DNA of 64,000 nucleotides from Streptomyces spongiicola (GCF_003122365.1 NZ_CP029254.1:1875001-1939000), one strand, 5' to 3'. Positions 18,137-27,319 are shown, counted from the first letter of the stretch. Notes: a model not told the origin generated them from the sequence alone. Numbers and translations: made by a program.

Positions 18137-19369
18137 GTGGACAAGAATCTCCGGCTCAGAGCGGCCATGGACGAAACCGGCTACACCCAGGCGGAGTTGG
18201 TCGAGCAGCTGAACCTGTCGCTGACGGCGGCCGGCCACCGCGGGACCGTCAGCGACCGGACCGTGCGCTACTGGCTGACCGGAAAATCTCGATGGCCTCA
18301 GCAGCGACAACGGGACGCGTTGGAGGCAGTATTCGGGTGTCCGGCCGTCGAACTCGGCTTTGTTCCCCCGGAGGGTCCATTGCTCCGCCGTACCTTCCTC
18401 GCGTCCACCACGGCCGCAGGGGCAGCGCTCACGATCCAGCCCTCCAACGCGGGCCGCGTGGGGACATCCGACGTGGCTGCTCTCCGCGCCGGCCTGGAGA
18501 GCTTGACCGGCCTGGACGACAAGCGCGGCGGACACGCCGCCCTTGAGCGGTCAGCCCTTGCCGGCGCGGCCGAATGCCTGAGCAAGCAGGACAAGGCCGG
18601 CTCCCAGCGCGTCCGGCAACGACTCCTCGCGCTCGCCGCGGACTTCACTGCCACGGCCGCTTGGTCAACCATCGACGCCCGTCAGCTCGACCGCGCAGAC
18701 AGCCGGCTCAAAGAGGCCCTGTACCTGGCGCGGATGGCCGACGACAGCGCCACCGAGCTGCGCGTGTGGAACTCGCTGGCGATGCTCGCCCATCAGCGCA
18801 AGGAGCACGGCCAGGCCGTCGATGCCGGGTACGCGGCTCAGGCCACGGGCATCACCCGTCGCGATCCGTTGTTCGCGTCGCTCGCCCACGCTCGGACCGC
18901 GGTCGGGCACAGCAACCGCGGAGACCGGCAGGCGGCGCTGAGGTCATTCGGCTTCGCCGAGGAGATGCTGAGCAAGGCGGAGCCGGACACCGCTCGGCCA
19001 CCGTGGATCGCGTTCTACGGCCCTGCCGAGCTGTACGCCTTGGGCGCGATCGTCCGGGACCGGCTCGGTTTCGCGGCAGAGGCCGAGGCATCCTCGTACC
19101 GTGCGCTGGCAGCCCTCCCCAAGCAGTTCCGCCGCAACCGCGCCCTGGCCACCGCACGGCTCGCGCTGGCGCAGCTACATCAGGGCGAGGCCGAACAGGC
19201 ATGCGACACGGCAGCCTCGCTCTTCCAGCTGATGGCCGGCGCTCCCCTGCCGGGGCGCATGAGATCGCTGATGGGCGACTTCCACCGCGACCTTCTCACC
19301 CTCGCGCCGGACGCGACCGTGGCGCGCGAGTGGGGCAACCGATACCGCGACCAGTGGAGCCGAACGTGA
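18137..19369 (+). CDS. XRE-type regulator with TPR-like C-terminal domain
   Basis: 410 aa. Residues 1-70 are a Cro/CI helix-turn-helix with an unusual insertion (MDETGYTQAELVEQLN then VSDRTVRYWLTGKSRWPQ). A short linker follows (LLRRTFLASTTAAGAALTI), then about 300 residues of TPR-like helices (ALYLARMADDSATELRVWNSLAMLAHQRKEHGQAVDAGYAA). Regulators of this plan commonly sit beside Streptomyces RiPP clusters and may sense a peptide through the TPR part. It is divergent from the FxLD operon and overlaps the GNAT gene by 4 nt. Role as cluster regulator is inferred from position. Confidence 0.85.
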   Translation: MDKNLRLRAAMDETGYTQAELVEQLNLSLTAAGHRGTVSDRTVRYWLTGKSRWPQQRQRDALEAVFGCPAVELGFVPPEGPLLRRTFLASTTAAGAALTIQPSNAGRVGTSDVAALRAGLESLTGLDDKRGGHAALERSALAGAAECLSKQDKAGSQRVRQRLLALAADFTATAAWSTIDARQLDRADSRLKEALYLARMADDSATELRVWNSLAMLAHQRKEHGQAVDAGYAAQATGITRRDPLFASLAHARTAVGHSNRGDRQAALRSFGFAEEMLSKAEPDTARPPWIAFYGPAELYALGAIVRDRLGFAAEAEASSYRALAALPKQFRRNRALATARLALAQLHQGEAEQACDTAASLFQLMAGAPLPGRMRSLMGDFHRDLLTLAPDATVAREWGNRYRDQWSRT

Positions 19370-19911
19370 CCGTCCAGCTGCGCCAGTACAAACACGACGA
19401 CCTTCACGAGATCCGCCAGACGCTCATCGACGTCCACGCCGATGCCTACGCGGACCAGATGGACGACCCGTTCGTACAGCGCTTCCCCTGGTTCGTGGAC
19501 CACTGGGGCGGGAACCCCGGCTTCTCATGCCTCATCGGCTGGGACGGGAGCGAGCCCGCTGGCTTCGCCTACGGCGCCCCCGCGACGGCTGGCAGCGAGT
19601 GGTGGCGAGAACACGTGACCGAAGAGCCCGAGAACCCGTCGACGTTCTCGCTGTCCGAGTTGACGGTGCGGCCCAAGTGGCGCAAGACCGGCGCCGCAGA
19701 GCAACTGCACGAGGCGCTCCTCGCCAGCCGGGACGAGGCGCTCGCCGTGCTGCTGGTCGACACCACCCATCCGCGCGTGCAAGCCCTGTACGAGTCCTGG
19801 CAGTACCGCAAGGTCGGCGAGCGGCAGCCGTTCCCCGACTCTCCCGTCTATGCGGTGATGCTCCGCTCCCTTTCGCCCGCGCTGAGCAGGGTGTCAACCA
19901 CCGACGGGTGA
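19366..19911 (+). CDS. GNAT family N-acetyltransferase
   Basis: 181 aa. GTG at 19366 overlaps the stop of the regulator (GTGA), so the two are co-translated. GNAT features: LRQYKHDDLHEIRQTLIDVH at the N-terminus, SLSELTVRPKWRKTGAAEQLHEALLA (motif A, acetyl-CoA pyrophosphate loop R-x-x-x-G-A/G), then LLVDTTHPRVQALYESWQYRKVGE (motif B). It could acetylate the lanthipeptide or act in self-protection, but the pairing with a regulator is all the evidence there is; the substrate is unknown. Confidence 0.85.
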   Translation: MTVQLRQYKHDDLHEIRQTLIDVHADAYADQMDDPFVQRFPWFVDHWGGNPGFSCLIGWDGSEPAGFAYGAPATAGSEWWREHVTEEPENPSTFSLSELTVRPKWRKTGAAEQLHEALLASRDEALAVLLVDTTHPRVQALYESWQYRKVGERQPFPDSPVYAVMLRSLSPALSRVSTTDG

Positions 19912-20135
19912 CGGTGTCGCGTGGCATGACCGCATTGCCCTGCTCGTCACGCAGATGCCCACCGTGCGGGAGGCTACCGGCGGGCTGATCAGCGCCCTCC
20001 ACGGCGTGCGGCTGTGCGGCCCGGTGTCCCCGGAACGCCTCCACATCGCTCCCTCACCAACTGACACGGCCGACCAGGGTCGGTCTCCGTCAAACGGCGG
20101 TCGCGGCCGGCGCGCCTCCCGGGGACGCGCCGCCG
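19912..20135. other. Right edge of the FxLD island, possible coding scrap
   Basis: About 220 bp between the GNAT stop and the xanthine dehydrogenase stop. One plus-strand frame reads VAWHDRIALLVTQMPTVREATGGL then ISALHGVRLCG from about 19916, coding-like but with no good start or family. It may be a fragment left by recombination. Confidence 0.3.
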
Positions 20136-22439
20136 CTACGGCGTGGCGACCGCCGCCTGCGGCCGGATCGGGAGGCGGTTGACCGGGCGGCCGGTGGCCG
20201 CGCGGACGGCGGCGGCGACGGCGGCCGGGGAGGTGACGACCGGGACGGCGCTGGCCGCCTTCGCGCCGAAGGGGGCGACCACGTCGCGCTCCTCGACGAG
20301 TCTGACGATGCGGATGTCGGGGGCGTCGAGGGCCGTCGGCAGGGCGTAGCCGGTCAGGTCGGGATGGCGGACCAGACCGCGGGCCGTGCGGAGGTTCTCC
20401 GTGAGCGCGGCGCCGATGCCCTGGGTGACCCCCGCCTCGATCCGGGTGGCGAGCTGGGCGGGGTTGAGGACGCGGCCCACGTCCTGGGCGACGGCCATCT
20501 CCACGACGCGCACGGAGCCGAGTTCGACGTCGACGTCGACGACCGCGCGGACCGCGCAGAAGGCGAGACCGACGAAGGCGTCGCCCTGGCCGTGGTCGTC
20601 GAGGGGTTCGGTGGGATGCGGACGGCACTGCGCGGTGGCCCAGAGCTCCTTGCCGTCCATGGCCTCGGTGACCGTCGTGGACAGCACTCCGTCATACGAG
20701 GTGATCTTGCCGTCGTTGATCTGCAGCAGTTCGGTGGACATGCCGAACTTGTGGGCCAGCGGCTGCAGCAGCTGCGTACGGACCATCTTCGCCGCGCGCT
20801 CGACGGCACCGCCGGAGACCCAGGTGTGGCGCCCGTGGGCGGCGGGGCCGGCCGGAGGCTGGTCGGTGTCGACGGGGGCGACGCGCACCTCCTCGATGCC
20901 GAGCGTCTCCTGCACGATCTGCCGGGCGAGGGTGGAGAAGCCCTGCCCGGTCTCGACGGCCGCGCAGATGACCGTGGCCGTACCGTCCTGGACCTTCACC
21001 GTGGCCGTGGAGACCTCGTCGGTCCCCTCCGCACCGAGCATGTGGACCATGCCCAGGGCGTAGCCGACGCCGCGCCGCACCGCACCGGGCTCGCCCGCGC
21101 CCTCTGGTCCGCCGGGCAGCAGCCAGGCGTCCTCCGGAGTGTCCTTGGGCAGCGGCGGGAGGGGGAAGTCGCGTACGGCCTGGAGCAGTTCGGCCACCGG
21201 GGCCGGGCAGGTGACGGTCTGCCCGGTGGGGAGGATGTCGCCGGTGGCGAGGACGTTGCGGAGGCGGATCTCGGCCGGGTCCAGACCCAGCTTCGCCGCC
21301 AGCTTGTCCATCTGGGCCTCGTAGGCGGCGCAGACCTGAAGCGCGCCCTCTCCGCGCATATGGCCGGAGGGCGGGTTGTTGGTGCGGACCGCCCAGCCCT
21401 CGATGAAGGCGTGCGGCACCACGTACGGCCCGCAGGCGAAGGCGACGGCGGCGGCGAGGGACTCCGACGAGGCGTCCGCGTAGGCGCCCGCGTCCAGCAG
21501 GATCTGCGCCTCCACCTTCAGCAGCCTGCCCTCGGCGCTCGCGTGGTGGCGGTAGCGGAGCAGAGTCGGGTGGCGGTGGGCGTGGCCGAGGAAGGACTCC
21601 TCGCGGGTGGCGGCGAGCTTGACCGGGCATCCGGTGCGCAGGGCGAGCAGCCCCAGCGGGATCTGAAACCCCGGGTCCTCCCGGTCGCCGGTCGCGCCGG
21701 GCACACCGGTCACGACGACCTTCACGCGCTCCTTGTCCAGGCCGAAGCAGGCGGCGGCGAGGTCGCGGTCGGTGTGCGGGTCGGTGGAGGCGGTGTAGAG
21801 CTCGACCCCGCCGTCGGGGCGCGGCACGGCGAGGCCGGCCTCGGCGCCGATGGGTGCCGGGTCCTGGCGGCCGACGCGGTAGAGCCCTTCGACGACGACC
21901 TCGCCGACGGCCTCGGGGTCGCCGAAGCTCAGCGGGATGTGGCGGATGAGGTTGCCGTCGGGGTGCAGCGGCTCGGCGGCGAAGGCCTGCTCGGGGTCGG
22001 TGACCGGTTCGAGGACCTCGTACTCGACGGTGATCGCGGCGGCGGCGAGCCGGGCCGTGTCGGGATGGTCGGCGGCGACCGCGGCGATGGCCTCCCCGTG
22101 GTGGCGGACGGTGTCGGAGGCGAAGACGGGCCGGTCGGCGACCCCGCGTCCGTATGCGGCGTCGCCGGGTACGTCGGCGTGGGTGACGACGGCCCGGACG
22201 CCGGGCATCCCGGCGGCGGCGGAGGTGTCGACGGCGGTGATCCGGGCGCGGGGGTGCGGGGAGCGCAGGATCGCCGCCCAGAGCAGCCCCTCGGCCCACA
22301 GGTCCGAGGCGTAGGGGAAGGTGCCCTCGGTCTTGGCGCGGGTGTCCGCCTGGGGGAGGGCGGCGCCGAGGCCGTGAGCGGGCGGTTCCTGCTCGGGACC
22401 GTCGACCGCGGGGGCTGCGATGGCCGCGTCGTTGCTCAC
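20136..22439 (-). CDS. Xanthine dehydrogenase-like molybdopterin subunit
   Basis: 767 aa, large subunit of the xanthine oxidase family. N-terminal a/b hammerhead (about residues 35-150; TEGTFPYASDLWAEGLLWAAILRSPHPRARI, TVEYEVLEPVTDPEQA) and Mo-cofactor domains after. Substrate and Moco loops include RTNNPPSGHMRGEGALQVCAAYE. The C-terminal loop normally reads GAKGVGE with the catalytic Glu; here it reads PFGAKAASAVP, with Ala in that place. GTG 22439 overlaps the upstream gene by 4 nt. Either a Streptomyces-specific hydroxylase with altered chemistry or a non-catalytic subunit. Purine substrate not assured. Confidence 0.9.
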   Translation of the reverse strand: MSNDAAIAAPAVDGPEQEPPAHGLGAALPQADTRAKTEGTFPYASDLWAEGLLWAAILRSPHPRARITAVDTSAAAGMPGVRAVVTHADVPGDAAYGRGVADRPVFASDTVRHHGEAIAAVAADHPDTARLAAAAITVEYEVLEPVTDPEQAFAAEPLHPDGNLIRHIPLSFGDPEAVGEVVVEGLYRVGRQDPAPIGAEAGLAVPRPDGGVELYTASTDPHTDRDLAAACFGLDKERVKVVVTGVPGATGDREDPGFQIPLGLLALRTGCPVKLAATREESFLGHAHRHPTLLRYRHHASAEGRLLKVEAQILLDAGAYADASSESLAAAVAFACGPYVVPHAFIEGWAVRTNNPPSGHMRGEGALQVCAAYEAQMDKLAAKLGLDPAEIRLRNVLATGDILPTGQTVTCPAPVAELLQAVRDFPLPPLPKDTPEDAWLLPGGPEGAGEPGAVRRGVGYALGMVHMLGAEGTDEVSTATVKVQDGTATVICAAVETGQGFSTLARQIVQETLGIEEVRVAPVDTDQPPAGPAAHGRHTWVSGGAVERAAKMVRTQLLQPLAHKFGMSTELLQINDGKITSYDGVLSTTVTEAMDGKELWATAQCRPHPTEPLDDHGQGDAFVGLAFCAVRAVVDVDVELGSVRVVEMAVAQDVGRVLNPAQLATRIEAGVTQGIGAALTENLRTARGLVRHPDLTGYALPTALDAPDIRIVRLVEERDVVAPFGAKAASAVPVVTSPAAVAAAVRAATGRPVNRLPIRPQAAVATP

Positions 22440-24778
22440 ACCATGCCTCCGTCATGCGGGTGGGGCTGCACACTACCGGCGCCCGGGGGCGCCTGGCGCG
22501 GGATGCGGGCCGCGTCCTGGGCTGCTTCGCGGCTCCCGTCGGCGGCCTCGGCGGCCGCGGCGGCGCTCGCCCCGCGTTCCGCGGCCACCTCGCGCACGGC
22601 GTCGAGGACGCCCCGGTAGCCGGAGCAGCGGCAGAGGTTGCCGGAGAGGGCCTGGCGGGTCTCGAGTTCCGTGGGGGCGTGGTTGCCCTCCAACAGGTCG
22701 GACACGGTCATGGCCATGCCCGGGATGCAGAATCCGCACTGGACTGCTCCGCACGCGGCCAGCGCGCGCTGGACGTCGGAGGGTTCGCCGTCGGCGGCCA
22801 GGCCCTCGACGGTACGGACCTCGGAGCCGGCCGCGGTCGCCGCAGGCACCAGGCAGGAGGCCACGAGCCGGCCGTCGACCTGGACGTTGCAGGCGCCGCA
22901 CTCGCCCTGCGAGCAGCCGTCCTTGGCGCCCGCGAGGCCGAGGCGCTCACGCAGTACATAGAGCAGGGACTCGCCGATCCATGCGTCGGTGACGGGCCGG
23001 TCGGCTCCGTTCACGCGCAGGACGTACGAACTGTGCGGGTGTTCGTCGTTCGCCGTCGCCGTCGCCGTCGCTGTGGTGGCGGACCCGACACCCTCCGCGC
23101 CGGCCCCGGACGTGTCGGGAGCCGCCGCCTCCCCGGCCGGGGGCGCGTCCGGTGGGTCCTGACGGGCTGGGTCGGGCGGGTCCTGGGAGGCCGCATCGGC
23201 TTCCGGGACCTCCACGGCCCCCCCGGAGACGGCGTCCCCGGTGTCCCCGGTGTCCGCGGTGTCCGCGGTGTCCCCAACTCCGGTGTCCGCGGTGTCGCCG
23301 GTGTCCCCGGTGTCCGCGGCGCGGCCGGGCTCCGGGCTCGCGTCATGGGCGGTGGTCCCCGGATGATCGGCGTCGGCGCGGTCGGGCTCCGTGCGGTCGG
23401 GCTCGGTGCCGTCGAACTCCGTACGATCCAGCTCCGTACGGTCCGCCTCTACGTGGCCGGCCTCCATGTGACCGGCGTGACCGGCCTCCATGTCGCGGGC
23501 CTCCACGTGGCCGGCCTCCACGTGGCCGGCCTCCATGTGACCGGCCTCCATGTGGCCGGCCTCCATGTGACCGGCCTCCATGTCCCCGGCCCGCGGGCGG
23601 TCCGCTTCGGACGGTTCGACGGGATACGACCCGCTCCGGTCCGGGGCGGCGGCGGCAGGCGCAGGCGCAGCATCAGCAGACGCTTCGTCACCGGCACCGG
23701 GGTGCGCACCCTCACCGTGCGGGCCGTGCCCCGCTTCGTCGCGCTGCTCGGTGCGGGGTCCGGCGGCGGATCCGGCTCGCTCCTCCTGAGCGGGATACCC
23801 CTCGGCCGCCCAGGGGGCGGGTGCGCCGCCGGGCAGGGTGGCGGGGTAGCCGGCTCCGGGCACCGGTGTGCCGGAGGCGGGCGTACCGCCGAGGGGGGTG
23901 CCCCCGGCCGGGGTGCCGCCGTCGGGAGTCGTGGCCCACGGAGCGGGGGCACCGCCGGGCAGGGTGGCCGGCGGAGTACGACCGCCCCACTGCGCCAGGG
24001 CGGATGCCGAGAACTCGCCCGACTCCTCCGGGAGGTCCCCGTGGGCGACGGGAATGGTCCACTGGCCGGTGAGGTCTCTCGCGTCCGCTGTCCCGGCGGG
24101 GCCGGACGACGGCTCGTCAGCCTCCGGGAAGGTCCACTGACCCGTCGCGTGCGGGTCGTGGCCGTCGGCCGCGCCACGGGGCGCGCGGGGATCGCCGCCG
24201 CCCTCCGCGCCGTGGCCGCCCCGGAAACCGCCGCCGCCGAGCGGAGCGGGGCCGGGGTGCGCTTCGTGCCCGGTGCGGGGCTCGCCGTCACCCTGCGGGT
24301 CCCGGGCACCCCGAGGGTCCCGGGCACCGTACGGATCCGGGGCACCGTACGCACCGTGCGGGCCGTAGCCACCGTGCTGTTCACCGCCGGCCCGGAGGTC
24401 GCCGCCGGCCCGGGAGTCCCCGCCGGCCCGGAGACCGGAGCCGGGGTACGCCTGGTGCGAGGCGTAGGGCTGCTGCCCGGCATACGGCTCGTAGGGGTTC
24501 TGCGGCTGCCCGGCCCCCGGAGCCGCCCAGTGGTGCGAGGCGTCCGGCGCCTGCTCCGGGACGGTCCAGCCCGCCGCCCGGCCGTCCTGTGCCGCCGGTG
24601 GGATCTGCGGGGGCACATAGCCGTGGCCCGGCGCGGCGAGCGGTGCGTCGCGCATGTCGTCGGACGGCAGGCGGACGAACGCGGTGGCCTCCGCGTCGTA
24701 CTCGCCGCCCTGCGGGATGGGTTGCCAGCCGCCGCCGTGCGGGGCGGTGTCCCGGGGCTCGTTCTCCTCGGAGCTCAC
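22436..24778 (-). CDS. 2Fe-2S subunit of the dehydrogenase with long disordered N-terminus
   Basis: 780 aa. The last 200 residues are a normal small subunit: plant-ferredoxin cluster KDGCSQGECGACNVQVDGR with LVASCLVPA, and second cluster CGAVQCGFCIPGM with LSGNLCRCSGYRGVLDAV. The first 580 residues are disordered and repetitive: PYGARDPRGARDPQG, GGTPAGGTPLGGTPASGTP, copies of GHMEA/GHVEA, DRTELDRTEFDGTEPD and TGDTGDTADTG. ATG 24778 overlaps the FAD gene stop by 4 nt and the frame is open throughout, with no better start at the domain border. The extension is unlike typical 160-200 aa family members. Confidence 0.85.
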   Translation of the reverse strand: MSSEENEPRDTAPHGGGWQPIPQGGEYDAEATAFVRLPSDDMRDAPLAAPGHGYVPPQIPPAAQDGRAAGWTVPEQAPDASHHWAAPGAGQPQNPYEPYAGQQPYASHQAYPGSGLRAGGDSRAGGDLRAGGEQHGGYGPHGAYGAPDPYGARDPRGARDPQGDGEPRTGHEAHPGPAPLGGGGFRGGHGAEGGGDPRAPRGAADGHDPHATGQWTFPEADEPSSGPAGTADARDLTGQWTIPVAHGDLPEESGEFSASALAQWGGRTPPATLPGGAPAPWATTPDGGTPAGGTPLGGTPASGTPVPGAGYPATLPGGAPAPWAAEGYPAQEERAGSAAGPRTEQRDEAGHGPHGEGAHPGAGDEASADAAPAPAAAAPDRSGSYPVEPSEADRPRAGDMEAGHMEAGHMEAGHMEAGHVEAGHVEARDMEAGHAGHMEAGHVEADRTELDRTEFDGTEPDRTEPDRADADHPGTTAHDASPEPGRAADTGDTGDTADTGVGDTADTADTGDTGDAVSGGAVEVPEADAASQDPPDPARQDPPDAPPAGEAAAPDTSGAGAEGVGSATTATATATANDEHPHSSYVLRVNGADRPVTDAWIGESLLYVLRERLGLAGAKDGCSQGECGACNVQVDGRLVASCLVPAATAAGSEVRTVEGLAADGEPSDVQRALAACGAVQCGFCIPGMAMTVSDLLEGNHAPTELETRQALSGNLCRCSGYRGVLDAVREVAAERGASAAAAAEAADGSREAAQDAARIPRQAPPGAGSVQPHPHDGGMV

Positions 24779-25653
24779 GACAGTGCCCTCCCCAGCGCTC
24801 GTCGGGCCAGCGCGGCGACCACGCGCCGCAGGTGCAGGACGGCGGGCGGCAGCTGCTCGTCGCCCTCCTGGTCCGGGATGCAGGCGGCCGCCACGTACTC
24901 GCCGAAGGCCGCCAGTGCCTCCGGGGCGAGTCCGCGCTCAGCGTCCCAGTCGATCAGCGAGGCGATCCAGCGCTCGGCCTCCAGCGGGCGCAGCGGCATC
25001 GGGGCGATCGCGCCGACCGCGCAGCGCACCCCGCGCCGTGCCGGGTCGAGGACGACGGCGACGGACGCCGTCGCCCGGCCGGGGCCGGTACGCCCGGTGG
25101 CCTTCAGGAACACCTGCGGAGCGTGCAGGAGCGGTACGCGCACGTAGCCGACGAGTTCGGCGGGGCCGAGCAGCTCGCGGCCGGCGAGGAGATGGGAGAC
25201 GGGGATCTCGCGTGTCACTCCGCCCGGTCCCGCGATCACCAGGTCCGCTTCGAGAGCGGCCAGCACCGGCAGGGTGTCGCCGGTGGGGGCGGAGGTGACG
25301 ATGTTGCCCCCGAGGGTGCCCGCGTTGCGGATCTGCGGGGGTCCGGCGGCGCGGGCGGCGGCGGCGAGCGCCGGGATGAGCGCGGCGAAGTCGGGTCGGC
25401 CCATGCGGGAATGGGTGAGTCCGGCACCGAGCAGGGCGTGGCCGTCCTGGTACTGCCAGCCCCGGATCTCGTTGATACGGCCGAGACCGACGAGGCCCGC
25501 GGGCCTGAGCCGGCCCTTGTTGACGGCCGCCATCAGGTCCGTGCCCCCGGCGACCGGCACGGCGGCGGGCATGTCGGTGAGCGCCGCCACGGCCTCTCCG
25601 AGCGAGGCCGGCAGTGTCACGGACTGCGCCGCTTGCGGTGCGTGCGTGGTCAA
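24775..25653 (-). CDS. FAD-binding subunit of the dehydrogenase (CoxM/XdhB type)
   Basis: 292 aa. FAD_binding_5 domain with PVAGGTDLMAAVNKGRLRP and IRNAGTLGGNIVTSAPTGD (the two FAD loops), then the CO dehydrogenase flavoprotein C-terminal domain. It passes electrons from the Fe-S clusters to the acceptor. I use TTG 25653 (LTTHAPQAAQSVTLP) with GGAAGGGG upstream; an ATG at 25782 keeps the frame open, but a promoter-like pair lies inside that extension. First gene of a three-gene operon with 4-nt overlaps throughout. Confidence 0.87.
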   Translation of the reverse strand: MTTHAPQAAQSVTLPASLGEAVAALTDMPAAVPVAGGTDLMAAVNKGRLRPAGLVGLGRINEIRGWQYQDGHALLGAGLTHSRMGRPDFAALIPALAAAARAAGPPQIRNAGTLGGNIVTSAPTGDTLPVLAALEADLVIAGPGGVTREIPVSHLLAGRELLGPAELVGYVRVPLLHAPQVFLKATGRTGPGRATASVAVVLDPARRGVRCAVGAIAPMPLRPLEAERWIASLIDWDAERGLAPEALAAFGEYVAAACIPDQEGDEQLPPAVLHLRRVVAALARRALGRALS

Positions 25654-25700
25654 CCCAGCTGCCCCTTCCCGGTATCCCGGCTGTCCGTTTGTGTTGCCGT

Positions 25701-25731
25701 ACCGTACGTCCTCACAGTCCGGACGTGGCAA
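25701..25731 (-). promoter_or_regulatory. Predicted promoter of the xanthine dehydrogenase-like operon
   Basis: On the minus strand TTGCCA (25726-25731) and TACGGT (25701-25706) are separated by 19 bp, close to the vegetative Streptomyces consensus. Its place, 48 bp before TTG 25653, supports the shorter start for the FAD subunit. Confidence 0.45.
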
Positions 25732-25782
25732 CTCTGGCACATCTTCCGGGCGGTCCGGCGCTGGGGTCCACGAAGGACGCAT

Positions 25783-26270
25783 CCACCCCGGACCTCCCGT
25801 AACAAGCGGAATGGCCGAATTGCCACGGCATTACCGGCACGGGCGAATTGCCGGTTGAAGGCATTCCTTGTACGACTTTTTCCCACGGGTGTCCACGCTC
25901 CCAGGGAGCCGGATCGGGAACAGCCTGTTGGGGCAGGGCTCACACGTTTGGGGGCGCCCCCTCGATCGGGCGTCCGAGCGCACCCGCCCGCCTCTCCCGC
26001 GGTCGCGGACACCGCGCGGGCGGTGGGCGGACGGCGCGCGGACACCACGCGGACACCGCACAGACGGCGGGTGGCGGGCGGACGGCGCGCGGACACCGCG
26101 CAGACGGCGGGTGGTGGGCGGACGGCGCGCGGACACCGCGCAGACGGCGGGCGGCGGCGCCGGATGGGGTCGGCGCCGGACGCGGTCGGCCGGGGGGCCG
26201 GACACGCGTCGCGGCCTCCCGCGATTGATCACGCGAGAGGCCGCGGCCCCTGTCCGGGGGTCAAGCGCCC
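25783..26270. repeat. Gene-free gap with a 40-bp tandem array at 26024-26154
   Basis: Three successive units starting GGGCGGACGGCGCGCGGACA, the first with an 11-bp insert (about 51 bp), the next two 40 bp each. There are no spacers, so it is not CRISPR. The rest of the gap shows no gene. Confidence 0.75.
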
Positions 26271-26483
26271 TTACTTTCCGCCGTCTTCGGCGAGGGTGTG
26301 CGCGACGAGCGCGTTGGCGTGGCCGTGACCCAACCCGTGCTCGGCCTTGAGCCAGGAGACGAGTTCCCCGTGGCGGGTCAGAGGCGAGGAGCGGATCAGA
26401 TCCTTCCACTCGGCTACCGGGCGGCCGTACTTCTGCTCGATCGAGGGGAAGTAGCCGGCCGGGCCCTTCGGTTGTTCGGTCAT
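26271..26483 (-). CDS. DUF4287 small protein
   Basis: 70 aa. One DUF4287 domain: YFPSIEQKYGRPVAEWKDLI, then RHGELVSWLKAEHGLGHGHANALVAHTL. Related small proteins often appear with glyoxalase or DUF genes; function unknown. ATG 26483 overlaps the DUF998 stop by 4 nt. The stop is TAA, rare here. Confidence 0.85.
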   Translation of the reverse strand: MTEQPKGPAGYFPSIEQKYGRPVAEWKDLIRSSPLTRHGELVSWLKAEHGLGHGHANALVAHTLAEDGGK

Positions 26484-27235
26484 GCTGACGTGTTCCCGTC
26501 CGTTCGCAGTCGGTGGTTCCGGATTGCCGCCCCGCCGAAGCGACGGGCGGGAAAGGGGGGTTGGTGCCGCCTCACCGGCGGTACCGCCGCCATCAGCCGG
26601 GCGGTGACCGCGGTGAGCCAGAGGAGGCCGAGTCCGGCTCCCGCGGTGAAGGCCAGGACACCGGCGGACGAGCCGGCGAAACCGGCGAGGACCACCGCGG
26701 GCGCGACACGGGAGGCGACGGCCCAGCCACGTCGGCCCTGGGTGGCGAAGTGCCGGGCGAGCACGAGGAACGCGGCACAGAGCGCGAGGTAGCCCACCAT
26801 GCCGGCGAACATGTGGACGGCGCCGTGCGCGCTCAGGGAGACGGCGCGGGCCTCGGGGGCGCCGGCGGGGAATCCGGCACCCGGGTCGGCGGCGAACACC
26901 CCGGCGAGCAGGAAGGATCCGCCGAACACGCCGATCAGCCGCGGAGCCCAGGTGCCGCCGGGCGTACCGCGCAGCGCCCGGCTCATCCCGGCCGCGCCCG
27001 CCAGCAGCAGGACACCCGTGAGCAGGAAGGCGGTGATCTGGATCCACCCGAGGTCGCCGAGGCTGAGCTGACTGAGGGCGTTGCGGGTGAAGTCGAAGCC
27101 GTCACGGGTGAGGCCCTGCGTCAGACCGGCGCCCAGGAACAGCGGGCCGGCCGCGGCGGCGCCGGCCAGCAGGGCCCGGGCGGCAGGCCGGGCCGGGGCG
27201 CCTTCCGCGATCGGGGCACTGGTGGTCCGGGTCAT
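26480..27235 (-). CDS. DUF998 multi-pass membrane protein
   Basis: 251 aa with six or so membrane spans (LLAGAAAAGPLFLGAGLTQGL, WIQITAFLLTGVLLLAGAAG, VFGGSFLLAGVFAADP, GMVGYLALCAAFLVLA). DFTRNALSQLSLGDLGWIQI is the typical DUF998 start. Function unknown. ATG 27235. Divergent from a TetR gene with a palindrome between them, so probably its target; the pair with DUF4287 forms a two-gene operon. Confidence 0.85.
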   Translation of the reverse strand: MTRTTSAPIAEGAPARPAARALLAGAAAAGPLFLGAGLTQGLTRDGFDFTRNALSQLSLGDLGWIQITAFLLTGVLLLAGAAGMSRALRGTPGGTWAPRLIGVFGGSFLLAGVFAADPGAGFPAGAPEARAVSLSAHGAVHMFAGMVGYLALCAAFLVLARHFATQGRRGWAVASRVAPAVVLAGFAGSSAGVLAFTAGAGLGLLWLTAVTARLMAAVPPVRRHQPPFPARRFGGAAIRNHRLRTDGNTSA

Positions 27236-27319
27236 GCGATGTCCTCCTCGACGGAACCCTCACCGGAACTGGACGGTGTGGTACTGAGCGGAACCGGACG
27301 GTACGGTACCCACACGAGA

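Noticed and set aside
26024..26154. CRISPR-like regular repeats
   Set aside because: Units are directly contiguous with no unique spacers and no cas genes nearby; an ordinary minisatellite.
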